Both the position numbers and the translations under genes were made by a program. Under the pieces are notes generated by a model. That model worked only from the letters and a program-made list of their open reading frames with translations, was not told where the DNA came from and searched no databases. A stretch of 53,799 nt of DNA, from assembly GCA_020249865.1 (NCBI GenBank), contig JADCEV010000009.1:1-53799 (forward strand), read 5' to 3'. This DNA comes from Roseomonas sp. Lineage in GTDB: Bacteria; Pseudomonadota; Alphaproteobacteria; Acetobacterales; Acetobacteraceae. Positions 1 through 7,821 of the stretch are shown in pieces (the first letter of the stretch is position 1; every line of letters begins with the position of its first letter).

Positions 1-17
1 CTTCCTCATTCAACAGT

Positions 18-1544
18 TCAGAAGATGCCGGGCTTGCTGTCCAGCAGGCCACCGGCGGGCAGCGCCACATTCAGCGCGCTGAGTTCGCCCGCCTTCAGCT
101 TGGCCAGATCCTGCACCACTTCCAGGAAGCGGTTGGACTCGCGCGTCGAGATGATGCCATCCGTGATGGTTTGGAACTTGCGAATGTAATCCGCCCGGCC
201 AAAGGGCTTGGCGCCATTCGGATGGGCATTGGCCACACCAAGCTCATCCACCAGCTTCGATCCATCCTTGAACAGGATTTCCACGCGCCCGCCGAAGGAA
301 AGCTCATTCGGGTCGCGGGAATGGTATTTGCGGGTCCATTCCGCATCTTCCCGCGTTTCGATCTTGTGCCAAAGCCGCACGGTATCGGCCCGGCCCGCCC
401 GCTTCGGCGCGTAGCTGTCCACATGATGCCAGCGGCCATCCTGCAGCGCGACCGCGAAGATATACATGATGGAATGGTCCAGCGTCTCACGGCTCGCCTT
501 CGGGTCCATCTTCTGCGGGTCATTGGCGCCGGTGCCGATCACGTAATGGGTGTGATGGCTGGTATGGATGATGATCTTTTCAATCGCCTCCATATCCTTG
601 ATCTGCTCACGCATGCGGAAAGCGAGGTCAATCAGCGCCTGGGATTGGTATTCGGCCGAGTGTTCCTTGGTGTAGGAGTCAAGGATGGAGCGCTTCGGTT
701 CGCCCGCTTCCGGCAGCGGCACTTCGTAATAGACCGGGCCATAGACATCCTTGCGGTTGGACCGCCCGGCGAGCACCCAGGCAATCACGCTGTCTTCACC
801 CTCATAAATCGGCGAAGGCGCGCCTTCACCACGCATGCAGCGATCCACCGCTTCCACCGCCAACTTGCCGGCATGGGCGGGTGCATAGGCCTTCCAGGAT
901 GAAATCTCGCCCTTGCGGGATTGCCGGAAAGACACCGAGGTATGCAAAGCCTGCTGGATAGACTGGAACACCACTTCCTGCTTCAGGCCGAGCAGCGTGC
1001 CGATGCCGGCAGCGGCTGCGGGGCAAAGATGGGCGATGTGGTCCACCTTATGTTCATGGAGGCAAATCGCGCGCACCAGATCAATATGCAGTTCATAGCC
1101 GGTGGCCAGACCACGGATGAGATCGCGCCCGGATTTCCCCATGGCCTGCGCCACCGCCAGGATCGGCGGGATGTTATCGCCAGGGTGGGAGTAATCGGCG
1201 GCGAGGAAAGTGTCGTGCATGTCCAATTCGCGCACGGCGGTGCCATTCGCCCAGGCCGCCCATTCGGGGGAAACCGTGGTGGCAGATTTCACGCCGAACA
1301 CCTGCGCGCCACCGGCCTTCTTCGCATGGCCGAGCGCCATGCCGCGAGCAGAGACCACCGGGCGGCGGTTGATGGCGGCGATGGCGACCGAGGCGTTGTC
1401 GATGATCCGGTTGATGATCATCTCCTGCACCGGCTTTTCGACCGCGACCTTATCCACGGCGACTCCGGCCATTTTCCAGGCCAGTTGGTCTTCGCGCTTC
1501 AATAGCGCCTTGGATGGGTGAACTTTTACCGGGTGCAGTTTCAT
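18..1544 (-). CDS. MmgE/PrpD family protein (2-methylcitrate dehydratase-like)
   Basis: A 508-residue protein that resembles the MmgE/PrpD family along its whole length, including the motif [19 protein letters not shown]. Family members dehydrate 2-methylcitrate or isomerise related tricarboxylates in the cytoplasm. The substrate here cannot be read from sequence, because no methylcitrate synthase or lyase lies nearby. An upstream in-frame extension exists, but the ATG at 1544 has a GGGAG Shine-Dalgarno about 8 bases upstream and opens with [12 protein letters not shown], so it is preferred. The gene is transcribed divergently from the LysR gene at 1679, which suggests it is a target of that regulator. 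The neighbours on the other strand are amide and carbamoyl catabolism genes, so a role in the same catabolic programme is an inference only. Confidence 0.9.
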   Translation of the reverse strand: MKLHPVKVHPSKALLKREDQLAWKMAGVAVDKVAVEKPVQEMIINRIIDNASVAIAAINRRPVVSARGMALGHAKKAGGAQVFGVKSATTVSPEWAAWANGTAVRELDMHDTFLAADYSHPGDNIPPILAVAQAMGKSGRDLIRGLATGYELHIDLVRAICLHEHKVDHIAHLCPAAAAGIGTLLGLKQEVVFQSIQQALHTSVSFRQSRKGEISSWKAYAPAHAGKLAVEAVDRCMRGEGAPSPIYEGEDSVIAWVLAGRSNRKDVYGPVYYEVPLPEAGEPKRSILDSYTKEHSAEYQSQALIDLAFRMREQIKDMEAIEKIIIHTSHHTHYVIGTGANDPQKMDPKASRETLDHSIMYIFAVALQDGRWHHVDSYAPKRAGRADTVRLWHKIETREDAEWTRKYHSRDPNELSFGGRVEILFKDGSKLVDELGVANAHPNGAKPFGRADYIRKFQTITDGIISTRESNRFLEVVQDLAKLKAGELSALNVALPAGGLLDSKPGIF

Positions 1545-1639
1545 CTGGGGCTTCTCCCTTTGTTTCTGGCGGCTTGCCTGATGCGCTTCTTCTGCGCCCA
1601 TCCTGCGCCATCGTCCAATCCAATTGACGTGGCGCGCTG

Positions 1640-1654
1640 ATAGGTTTTCCGTAT
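1640..1654. promoter_or_regulatory. Candidate LysR-type operator (ATA-N9-TAT)
   Basis: The 134-bp space between the divergent PrpD and LysR genes contains ATAGGTTTTCCGTAT. This is a dyad of ATA-N9-TAT with the T-N11-A core typical of LysR-family binding sites. It lies 25 bp upstream of the LysR start, where an autoregulatory site that also controls the divergent gene would sit. The assignment rests on motif and position only. Confidence 0.4.
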
Positions 1655-1678
1655 GGGCGAAACCGCATTGGACCAAAG

Positions 1679-2605
1679 ATGGATTTTCGCCTGATCCGCC
1701 GCCTGGGGCATTTTCTGGCCGTGGCCGAGGAAGGTCATTTCGGTCGCGCCGCCGCGCGGCTTGGCATTTCGCAGCCGCCACTGACGGCGCAAATCCAATT
1801 GCTGGAACGCGAATTGGGCGTGAAGCTGCTGGAACGCTCCGGCAAGGGCGCGCGCCCAACGCGGGAGGGGGAAGCGTTGCTGCCACTCGCGCGGCGCATC
1901 GCCGGCAATGCGGCTGATCTTGAAAGCCTCGCGCGCGAATTGCGCATGGGCCATCACGCGCCGGTTTCCATCGCCTGCGTCACCTCGGCGCTATTCGATT
2001 ACCTGCCGCCCATCGTGCGCGCCATGCAGGCCGCGCGCCCGGAAGCCGCGATTGGCGTGCGCGAGATGGATACGGCCGAGGCCCTGGAAGCGCTCCGCCG
2101 GGGAGAGGTTGATCTCGCCTTGCTGCGTTCGGATCGTGATCGCGCGCCAATCAGGTTGAGACCTTTGGGGGAAGACAGGCTCGCCGCCGCCTTGCCGGAA
2201 GGCCATCCGATCCTGAGCGGGCCTGATCCCTTGCCGCTATCCGCCCTGGCCGAAGCGCCGATGCTGATGCTGCCGCGCGCGATCAGCCCGGCCTATTCGG
2301 ATGCCATGACGGCGGCTTGCCATGCGGCGGGCTTCACGCCGCGCGTGGTGCGGGAAGTGGGATCGGCCATGGCGCAGTTGGGTTTTGTGGCGGCGGGGCT
2401 AGGTGTGGCCCTGGTGTCAGAAGGGATGGCGCGGCTTAATCCGCCCGGCGTCGCCTTTCGCATCCTGGCTGGGCCCATTCGCGGCGTTGGCGTGGCGCTG
2501 GCCTGGAATGCGGAGCGGGAGAATGAGGCGACGAGCCTCGCGCTTGAGATCGCCGATGCGCAATTCCCGCCCGCAGCCCTGGCCCGCAACACTGGCCTGC
2601 GTTAG
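1679..2605 (+). CDS. LysR-family transcriptional regulator
   Basis: A 308-residue LysR-type regulator of standard length. The N-terminal winged helix-turn-helix is plain: [19 protein letters not shown] lies at about residues 21-39, followed by [12 protein letters not shown]. The rest is the periplasmic-binding-like effector domain. Such proteins bind DNA as tetramers and respond to a pathway metabolite. It is divergent from the PrpD gene and lies 39 bp upstream of the hydantoinase-like gene on the same strand. It probably controls one or both, with the ligand likely a pathway intermediate (inference). A candidate operator lies at 1640-1654. Confidence 0.93.
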   Translation: MDFRLIRRLGHFLAVAEEGHFGRAAARLGISQPPLTAQIQLLERELGVKLLERSGKGARPTREGEALLPLARRIAGNAADLESLARELRMGHHAPVSIACVTSALFDYLPPIVRAMQAARPEAAIGVREMDTAEALEALRRGEVDLALLRSDRDRAPIRLRPLGEDRLAAALPEGHPILSGPDPLPLSALAEAPMLMLPRAISPAYSDAMTAACHAAGFTPRVVREVGSAMAQLGFVAAGLGVALVSEGMARLNPPGVAFRILAGPIRGVGVALAWNAERENEATSLALEIADAQFPPAALARNTGLR

Positions 2606-2644
2606 CTTGATCCGCCATCCGGATCACACTTGCAGGAGTAGCCC

Positions 2645-4033
2645 ATGCCCGCCACCACCCCCTTTGATCGCGTCATTCGTGGCACGCTGGTGCTGCCTGA
2701 TCGCATCCTGGCCAATGGCTGGGTCGCCACGCGCGGCGAGGTGATCGCCGGCATCGGCGAAGGGCCATCTCCGGTTGCGGTTTCCGTGGAGGATTATGGC
2801 ACCCGCTACATCATGCCGGGCCTCGTGGATGGGCATATGCATACCTCCTCCTCCCGCGGGTGGCCGGGGATTGAGGGCGCTTCCAAAACCGCTGCCGCCG
2901 GCGGTGTCACCACCTGCGTTGACATGCCCTATGACGTGCCGCGCCCGGTGACGGATGCCGGCATTTTCAAGGAAAAGGTCGAATATGTGAACCGCCTGTC
3001 CCATGTGGATATGGCGCTTTACGGCACCATCCTGAAATCGGGCGGCGTGGATGCCATTGCGGGCTTGGCCGAAGCCGGCGCCTGTTCCTTCAAGCTTTCG
3101 ACCTATGAATATGACCCGGTGCGCTTCCCGCGCATTGATCACCCGACCATGGTCGCGGCCTTTCGCGAAATCGCCAAGACCGGGCTGATGGTCGCCGTGC
3201 ATAATGAGGATCAGGAAATCGTGGTGCGGCTGACCGAGGAAGCCAAGGCCGCCGGCAATACCTCCCCCATCTGGCATTGCCGCACCCGCCCGCCGCTTTG
3301 TGAGACCATGGCGGATCTGGAGATTTTCGAAATCGGGCTTGAGACGGGCGCGCATGTGCATATCGCCCATTCATCGCTGGCGCGCGGTTTTGAGATTGCC
3401 GAGGTGTTCCGCCGCATGGGCGGCAAGGCATCGGGCGAGGCCTGCCTGCAATACCTGTGCATGACAGAAGAAGACATCATCCGGCTTGAAGGCTTCGGCA
3501 AATGCAACCCGCCCTTCCGCACGGCCGATGAGGTGGAACGCATGTGGGGCGCCTTTGCCAAGGGGCAGGTTGCCTATGTCTCCACCGATCACGCGCCCTG
3601 GCCGCGTGATCGCAAGACCTATACGGGCGATATCTTCACGGTCGGCGCGGGGCTGACGGGGATGCAAAGCTTCGCCCCCGTGATGTTCACGCTCCTGAAG
3701 CAGCGCGGCCTGTCGCCAAGCCTGATGGCGCTTTATTGCGCCGAACGCCCGGCGCGCTTCCATGGGCTTTATCCGAAGAAGGGCGCTTTGCGCGTTGGGT
3801 CCGATGCCGATCTGCTGGTGATGGAAGAAGGCGATTTCACATTTGATGCGCGCGACATCCAGGATCAGGAAGATGCCAAATGGTCGCCTTATGATGGCAT
3901 GAAGGTGAAGGGCCGCGTTGCCGCCACCTGGCTGCGCGGGCAGCAGATTTGGGATGGCAAGCAGGTGCTGGCCAAGCCCGGCGCCGGGCGTTTCGTGCCG
4001 CGCCAACACAAGGAAACCTATGTCGGGGAATAA
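2645..4033 (+). CDS. Hydantoinase/allantoinase/dihydroorotase-type cyclic amidohydrolase
   Basis: A 462-residue metal-dependent amidohydrolase of the D-hydantoinase, allantoinase and dihydroorotase superfamily. Expected binuclear-site residues are visible: GHMH (H64, H66), candidate carbamylated K150 in CSFKLSTY, H186 in AVHNED, H242 in HIAHSS and D315 in STDHAPW. These enzymes open cyclic amides hydrolytically to N-carbamoyl products. Two N-carbamoyl-D-amino-acid hydrolase-like genes lie downstream, so a hydantoin-type ring is the most economical substrate, but allantoin or dihydropyrimidines remain possible. The start ATG follows GGAG (GCAGGAGTAGCCC). The 3' end overlaps the next small gene by 14 bp. 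Confidence 0.88.
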   Translation: MPATTPFDRVIRGTLVLPDRILANGWVATRGEVIAGIGEGPSPVAVSVEDYGTRYIMPGLVDGHMHTSSSRGWPGIEGASKTAAAGGVTTCVDMPYDVPRPVTDAGIFKEKVEYVNRLSHVDMALYGTILKSGGVDAIAGLAEAGACSFKLSTYEYDPVRFPRIDHPTMVAAFREIAKTGLMVAVHNEDQEIVVRLTEEAKAAGNTSPIWHCRTRPPLCETMADLEIFEIGLETGAHVHIAHSSLARGFEIAEVFRRMGGKASGEACLQYLCMTEEDIIRLEGFGKCNPPFRTADEVERMWGAFAKGQVAYVSTDHAPWPRDRKTYTGDIFTVGAGLTGMQSFAPVMFTLLKQRGLSPSLMALYCAERPARFHGLYPKKGALRVGSDADLLVMEEGDFTFDARDIQDQEDAKWSPYDGMKVKGRVAATWLRGQQIWDGKQVLAKPGAGRFVPRQHKETYVGE

Positions 4034-4313
4034 GGAAAAGCAGCGCCCGGAAGGGCATTGGATCAAGCGGCCACCGCGCCCTTCCAAACCCGCCGCACCA
4101 CCGCCGCGGCGCAAGCCGGGCCTGGTGCAGGCGATGATTGCCGGTTCGGTTGGCATCATGCTTGGGATGCTGAATGCCGCCGTGACCGGTGCAGGCGGCC
4201 TGCCCGATCCGGTACCGGCGATTGCCGCCGGCATTGGGCTTTGCATTGGCGCCATTGCCACTTGGCGCTTGTTTGGCGGCACGCGGCAGGATTTTCGGGA
4301 TTTGTTTTTCTGA
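4020..4313 (+). CDS. Small hypothetical membrane protein
   Basis: A 97-residue protein of unrecognised family. A basic, proline-rich N-terminus (residues 1-35) is followed by two probable membrane segments, one around VQAMIAGSVGIMLGMLNAAV and one around AIAAGIGLCIGAIATWRLF. The ATG at 4020 overlaps the end of the amidohydrolase by 14 bp, which suggests translational coupling. A longer in-frame extension upstream would lie inside the amidohydrolase and is less likely. The size and two segments might suggest a transport accessory for the nearby Bug binding protein, but no TctB signature is recognised and no function is claimed. Confidence 0.65.
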   Translation: MSGNKEKQRPEGHWIKRPPRPSKPAAPPPRRKPGLVQAMIAGSVGIMLGMLNAAVTGAGGLPDPVPAIAAGIGLCIGAIATWRLFGGTRQDFRDLFF

Positions 4314-4380
4314 AGCCTGGCTTGCCGGCGGGTAACGCTTGGCCCATGGAGGGCCTTCCATTTTCGCAGGGAGAAACGCG

Positions 4381-4878
4381 ATGAATTCCGCAGATTATTA
4401 TGTAAAGCACCTGGCGGTGGATTTGCCGCTCGCGACCGCTGACAAGATCGCCGATGTCACACTGGCAACGGGCCGCGCGGCAGGCATGCTGCCGCTGACG
4501 GTCGTTGTGCTGGATGCTGGCGGGCATGTTGTGGTGCAAAAGCGCGAAGATGGCTCGGGCATTCTGCGCGCCGAAATTGCGCGCGGCAAAGCCTATGCCG
4601 CGCTTGGCATGGGGGTTGGCAGCCGTATCCTGCGTGATCGGTTGAAGGAACGCATTGCCTTTCAGGCCGCTGTCGCTGCCGCTTCCGATGGTAGCTTCGT
4701 CCCCGTGCCGGGTGGCGTGCTGATCCTGAATGCCGCAGGTGCGGTGATTGGCGCCGTTGGTGTCAGCGGCGATGCATCAGACCGCGATGAACACGCGGCA
4801 TGCGAGGGCATCAAGGCCGCCGGGCTTGCTTCCCACCCCGATGCGGCGGTTGAGAATTGGCGCGATGCCGCACTTTGA
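4381..4878 (+). CDS. GlcG/HbpS family (DUF336) protein
   Basis: A 165-residue protein of the GlcG/HbpS (DUF336) family, recognised by PLTVVVLDAGGHVVVQKRED, the ARGKAYAALGMG segment, and the PVPGGVLIL to GAVGVSGD block near the C-terminus. Family members include heme-binding HbpS and GlcG of glycolate operons. They are small, cytoplasmic or secreted, and often accompany catabolic genes without an established catalytic role. The ATG at 4381 is preceded by AGGGAG at good spacing. The coding end overlaps the binding-protein gene downstream by 14 bp, which places both in one transcript. Confidence 0.88.
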   Translation: MNSADYYVKHLAVDLPLATADKIADVTLATGRAAGMLPLTVVVLDAGGHVVVQKREDGSGILRAEIARGKAYAALGMGVGSRILRDRLKERIAFQAAVAAASDGSFVPVPGGVLILNAAGAVIGAVGVSGDASDRDEHAACEGIKAAGLASHPDAAVENWRDAAL

Positions 4879-5857
4879 GATCAAGCGTCGCGCTGCGCTG
4901 CTGGGCGCTGGCGCGGCGCTGATCAATACGGCGGCGCGGGCGCAGGAGGTTTTTCCCGCCCGCCCGATCCGCATGATCATCCCCTTCCCCGCCGGCGGTC
5001 CCACCGATGTCTATGCGCGGCTTTATGCTGAGCGCTTGGGCCGCGAATTGGGTCAACCGGTGGTGACCGAAAATCGTGGCGGTGCGGGGGGCGCGATTGG
5101 GTCGCTTGAAGTGTCGCGCGCGCGGCCCGATGGCTATACGATCCTGTTTGGTACGGCTTCGACCCATGCGCTTTATCCGCTGGTCACGCGCCAGCCACAA
5201 TTTGATGTGGTGCGGGATTTCACGACGATTGCGGAACTGGGCGGCGGGCCGCTTTGTTGGCTGGCGCATCCTTCGCGCCCCGCCAGCTTCCGCGAATTTC
5301 TGGCCGCCGCGCGCAACGCCAATCCACCGCTTTCCTATGGCTCACCGGGCAGTGGGACCATGATGCATCTTGCGACCGAATTGCTGAAACAGCAGGCGGG
5401 CGGGGTGGCGCTGACCCATGTGCCGTATCGCGGCGCGGCGCCGGCCATGAATGATCTGGTGGGCGGCACTTTGGCGCTCGCGGTCAATACTTTCGGCGGC
5501 GGCTTGCCGCTGCATCAAGGCGGGCGCGCGCGCATGTTGGCGGTGGCAACCGCGCAGCGTTTGGAAGCCGCGCCCGATGTGCCGACGGTTTCTGAAGCAC
5601 TTGGCCTTGCCGGTTTTGAGGCCGTGCTTTGGCATGCGGTCTTCGCGCCCCCTGCCCTGCCCGCGCCGGTCCTGGAACGGCTTTCGGCGGCGACCAATGC
5701 TGCCCTCAGTGATCCGACCTTCCGTGCGAGCCTCGCCGCATCTGGCATCACCGCTTCCGCGCCCGGCACCCCCGCCAGCGCTGCCGCCTTCATCGCCGCC
5801 GAGACCAGGCGTTACGCGCCCGTGGTCGAGGCCATTCGTCCGGAGCTTGAACAATGA
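4865..5857 (+). CDS. Bug/TctC-family periplasmic substrate-binding protein
   Basis: A 330-residue solute-binding protein of the Bug (TctC) family. The leader KRRAALLGAGAALINTAARAQ resembles a twin-arginine or Sec signal with cleavage after ARA or AQ. The mature start FPARPIRMIIPFPAGGPTD is the Bug hallmark, and YGSPGSGTMMHL and THVPYRGAAPAMNDL are further family motifs. Bug proteins bind small carboxylates or amides in the periplasm for tripartite tricarboxylate transporters. No TctA or TctB permease lies in this window, so it is an orphan binding protein. It overlaps GlcG by 14 bp and the first carbamoylase by 4 bp (ATGA), so it probably serves uptake for this pathway. Confidence 0.92.
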   Translation: MPHFEIKRRAALLGAGAALINTAARAQEVFPARPIRMIIPFPAGGPTDVYARLYAERLGRELGQPVVTENRGGAGGAIGSLEVSRARPDGYTILFGTASTHALYPLVTRQPQFDVVRDFTTIAELGGGPLCWLAHPSRPASFREFLAAARNANPPLSYGSPGSGTMMHLATELLKQQAGGVALTHVPYRGAAPAMNDLVGGTLALAVNTFGGGLPLHQGGRARMLAVATAQRLEAAPDVPTVSEALGLAGFEAVLWHAVFAPPALPAPVLERLSAATNAALSDPTFRASLAASGITASAPGTPASAAAFIAAETRRYAPVVEAIRPELEQ

Positions 5858-6798
5858 CTCGCACATTGCGCCTAGCCGGCGCCCAAATGGGGCCGAACCA
5901 AAAAGCCGATAGCCGCGAAGCGATCCTGGCGCGCATGATCGCCTTGTTGGAACAGGCCGCCGCCGCCGGCGCGAAGATGGTGGTGTTCCCGGAATTGCCG
6001 CTGACCACCTTCTTCCCGCGCTGGCTTTTTACCGATCAGGCGGAATTGGATTCTTATTTTGAACGCGAAATGCCCAATCCGCGCGTGCAGCCGCTGTTTG
6101 ATCGCGCCCGCGCACTCGGGGTTGGCTTTTATCTTGGCTATGCGGAACTGACGCCGCATGGCAAGCGCTACAATACGGCGATCACGGTCGGGCAGGATGG
6201 CAGCGTGCTTGGCAAATATCGCAAAATCCATCTGCCCGGCACGGTGGAACCGCGCGTTGGGGATCGCTTCCAGCAATTGGACAAGCGCTATTTCGAATAT
6301 GGTGATCTCGGCTTTCCCGCCTTTCGCGGCCCGGAAGCCTGGGGGCGGCCCGTGCTTGGCATGTTGATCTGCAATGACCGTCGCTGGCCGGAAGGTTGGC
6401 GCTGCTATGGCTTGCAGGGGATTGAGCTGATGCTGATTGGCTATAACTCCGCCGCCTATGATCCGATGGGCGGCGATAGCGAAGACCAGTCCTTGCGCAC
6501 CTTCCATTCCACCCTCGCCGTGCAGGGCAATGCCTATATGAATGCGACCTGGGCGATTTCGGTTGCCAAGGCGGGCGTGGAAGATGGCTCGGGCCTCATT
6601 GGTGGTTCGGTGATTGTGGACCCGAATGGCCGCGTGGTGGCGGAAGCCAAGACGCTGGGTGATGAGATCATTGTTGCCGATGTGGATTTTGATGCCTGCA
6701 AGCAGGGCAAGGAGAAGATGTTCAACTTCGCCGCCCATCGCCGCCCGCAATGGTATCGCGCCATCATTGACCAGGTGGGGGCGGTACCGCCGGCGTAA
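5854..6798 (+). CDS. Nitrilase-superfamily carbamoylase paralogue 1 (altered active site)
   Basis: A 314-residue carbon-nitrogen hydrolase close to bacterial N-carbamoyl-D-amino-acid amidohydrolases. The triad is present: E47 in VFPELPLTTFFPRW, K124 in GKYRKIHLPG and C173 in LICNDRRWPE. The arginine pair R176-R177, known in D-carbamoylases to hold the substrate carboxylate, is kept. Aligned without gaps to its neighbour at 6857, two conserved histidines are replaced: H130 by Thr (LPGTVE) and H141 by Gln (FQQLDKR). It probably acts on a carbamoyl or amide compound that differs from the canonical substrate (inference). It starts inside the Bug stop codon (ATGA). Confidence 0.88.
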   Translation: MTRTLRLAGAQMGPNQKADSREAILARMIALLEQAAAAGAKMVVFPELPLTTFFPRWLFTDQAELDSYFEREMPNPRVQPLFDRARALGVGFYLGYAELTPHGKRYNTAITVGQDGSVLGKYRKIHLPGTVEPRVGDRFQQLDKRYFEYGDLGFPAFRGPEAWGRPVLGMLICNDRRWPEGWRCYGLQGIELMLIGYNSAAYDPMGGDSEDQSLRTFHSTLAVQGNAYMNATWAISVAKAGVEDGSGLIGGSVIVDPNGRVVAEAKTLGDEIIVADVDFDACKQGKEKMFNFAAHRRPQWYRAIIDQVGAVPPA

Positions 6799-6823
6799 TG
6801 CGCGCGGCGCAGTTCACGATCAC

Positions 6824-6839
6824 ACACATATATATGTGT
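6824..6839. repeat. Perfect 16-bp AT-rich palindrome between carbamoylase genes
   Basis: ACACATATATATGTGT is its own reverse complement over all 16 bases. It is the only AT-rich patch in the 58-bp gap between the two carbamoylase genes and ends 17 bases before the second ATG. It could be a repressor operator such as a GntR-type dyad, an internal promoter element or a short mRNA stem near the ribosome-binding site. The palindrome is certain, the role unknown. Confidence 0.7.
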
Positions 6840-6856
6840 AAGCAAAGGATCAGCGC

Positions 6857-7819
6857 ATGACCCGTTCCCTTGTTCTGGCCGCCGCGCAGCTGGGCCCGAT
6901 CCAAAAGGCCGAAGGCCGCGATGTGGCGGTGGGGCGGATGATCCGCCTGATGGAAAAGGCGCATCAGCGCGGCGCGCAAGTCGTGGTCTTTCCTGAATTG
7001 GCGCTGACCACCTTCTTCCCGCGCTGGTATGAGGAAGATCTGGCCAACGCCGATCATTGGTATGAAGCGGCCCTTCCATCCAATGAAACCGCGCCACTAT
7101 TCGAAGCCGCACGCAAATACGGCATCGCCTTTCATCTGGGCTACGCCGAGAAAACGCCGGAAGGCAGGCGCTTCAATACCGCGGTCTTCGTGCTGCCCTC
7201 GGGCGAGATTGTGCTGAAATACCGCAAGGTGCATTTGCCGGGGCATAAGGAATTCGATCCCGTCCGCCATGTGCAGCATCTGGAAAAGCGTTATTTTGAG
7301 CCGGGCGATCTTGGCTTTCCGGTGATCCGCGCGCCGGTTGCCGGCCAGCCCGTCAATCTTGGCATGATGATTTGCAATGACCGCCGCTGGCCGGAAGCCT
7401 GGCGCGTGATGGGCTTGCAGCAGGTGGAATTGGTCATGCTCGGCTACAATACGCCGTCACTGAATATGGAAAATCGCGGCTTTGAGGCGCATCATTTGCG
7501 CGTTTTCCATAGCCACCTCTCCATCCAGTCCGGCTGCTATCAGAATTCCTGCTTTGCGGTCGCGACAGCCAAGGCGGGTACGGAAGACGGGCATGAGCTT
7601 TTCGGCCATTCCATCATCGTGAACCCGCAAGGGGAGATCATGGCGCAGGCGACAAGCTGGGATGATGAGTTGATCGTGGCCGAAGCCGATCTCGGCAAAT
7701 GCGAATTGGGCCGCAAGACAATTTTCGATTTCGCGCGCCATCGCCGGCCGGAACATTATGGCCGCATCGCCGAACAGGTGGGCAGCGTGGCGCCGGCGGA
7801 ATGGAAGGGCGGGGCTTAA
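6857..7819 (+). CDS. N-carbamoyl-D-amino-acid hydrolase (D-carbamoylase-like)
   Basis: A 320-residue nitrilase-superfamily enzyme that matches D-carbamoylases from memory in length and motifs: E47 in VFPELALTTFFPRW, K124 in KYRKVHLPGHKE, C173 in MICNDRRWPE. It also has the histidines of this enzyme at H130 (PGHKE) and H141 (QHLEKRYFEPGD), plus FHSHLSIQSG and a C-terminal RHRRPEHYGRIAEQ. The family hydrolyses N-carbamoyl-D-amino acids to the amino acid, CO2 and ammonia. With the hydantoinase-like gene upstream it would form the classic two-step hydantoin route. It is a tandem paralogue of the preceding gene and ends 2 bp from the convergent dehydrogenase gene. Confidence 0.92.
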   Translation: MTRSLVLAAAQLGPIQKAEGRDVAVGRMIRLMEKAHQRGAQVVVFPELALTTFFPRWYEEDLANADHWYEAALPSNETAPLFEAARKYGIAFHLGYAEKTPEGRRFNTAVFVLPSGEIVLKYRKVHLPGHKEFDPVRHVQHLEKRYFEPGDLGFPVIRAPVAGQPVNLGMMICNDRRWPEAWRVMGLQQVELVMLGYNTPSLNMENRGFEAHHLRVFHSHLSIQSGCYQNSCFAVATAKAGTEDGHELFGHSIIVNPQGEIMAQATSWDDELIVAEADLGKCELGRKTIFDFARHRRPEHYGRIAEQVGSVAPAEWKGGA

Positions 7820-7821
7820 GG

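Noticed and set aside
6821-6840. CACACA/TATATA microsatellite
   Set aside because: Only three CA and four TA units; better described as one exact palindrome.
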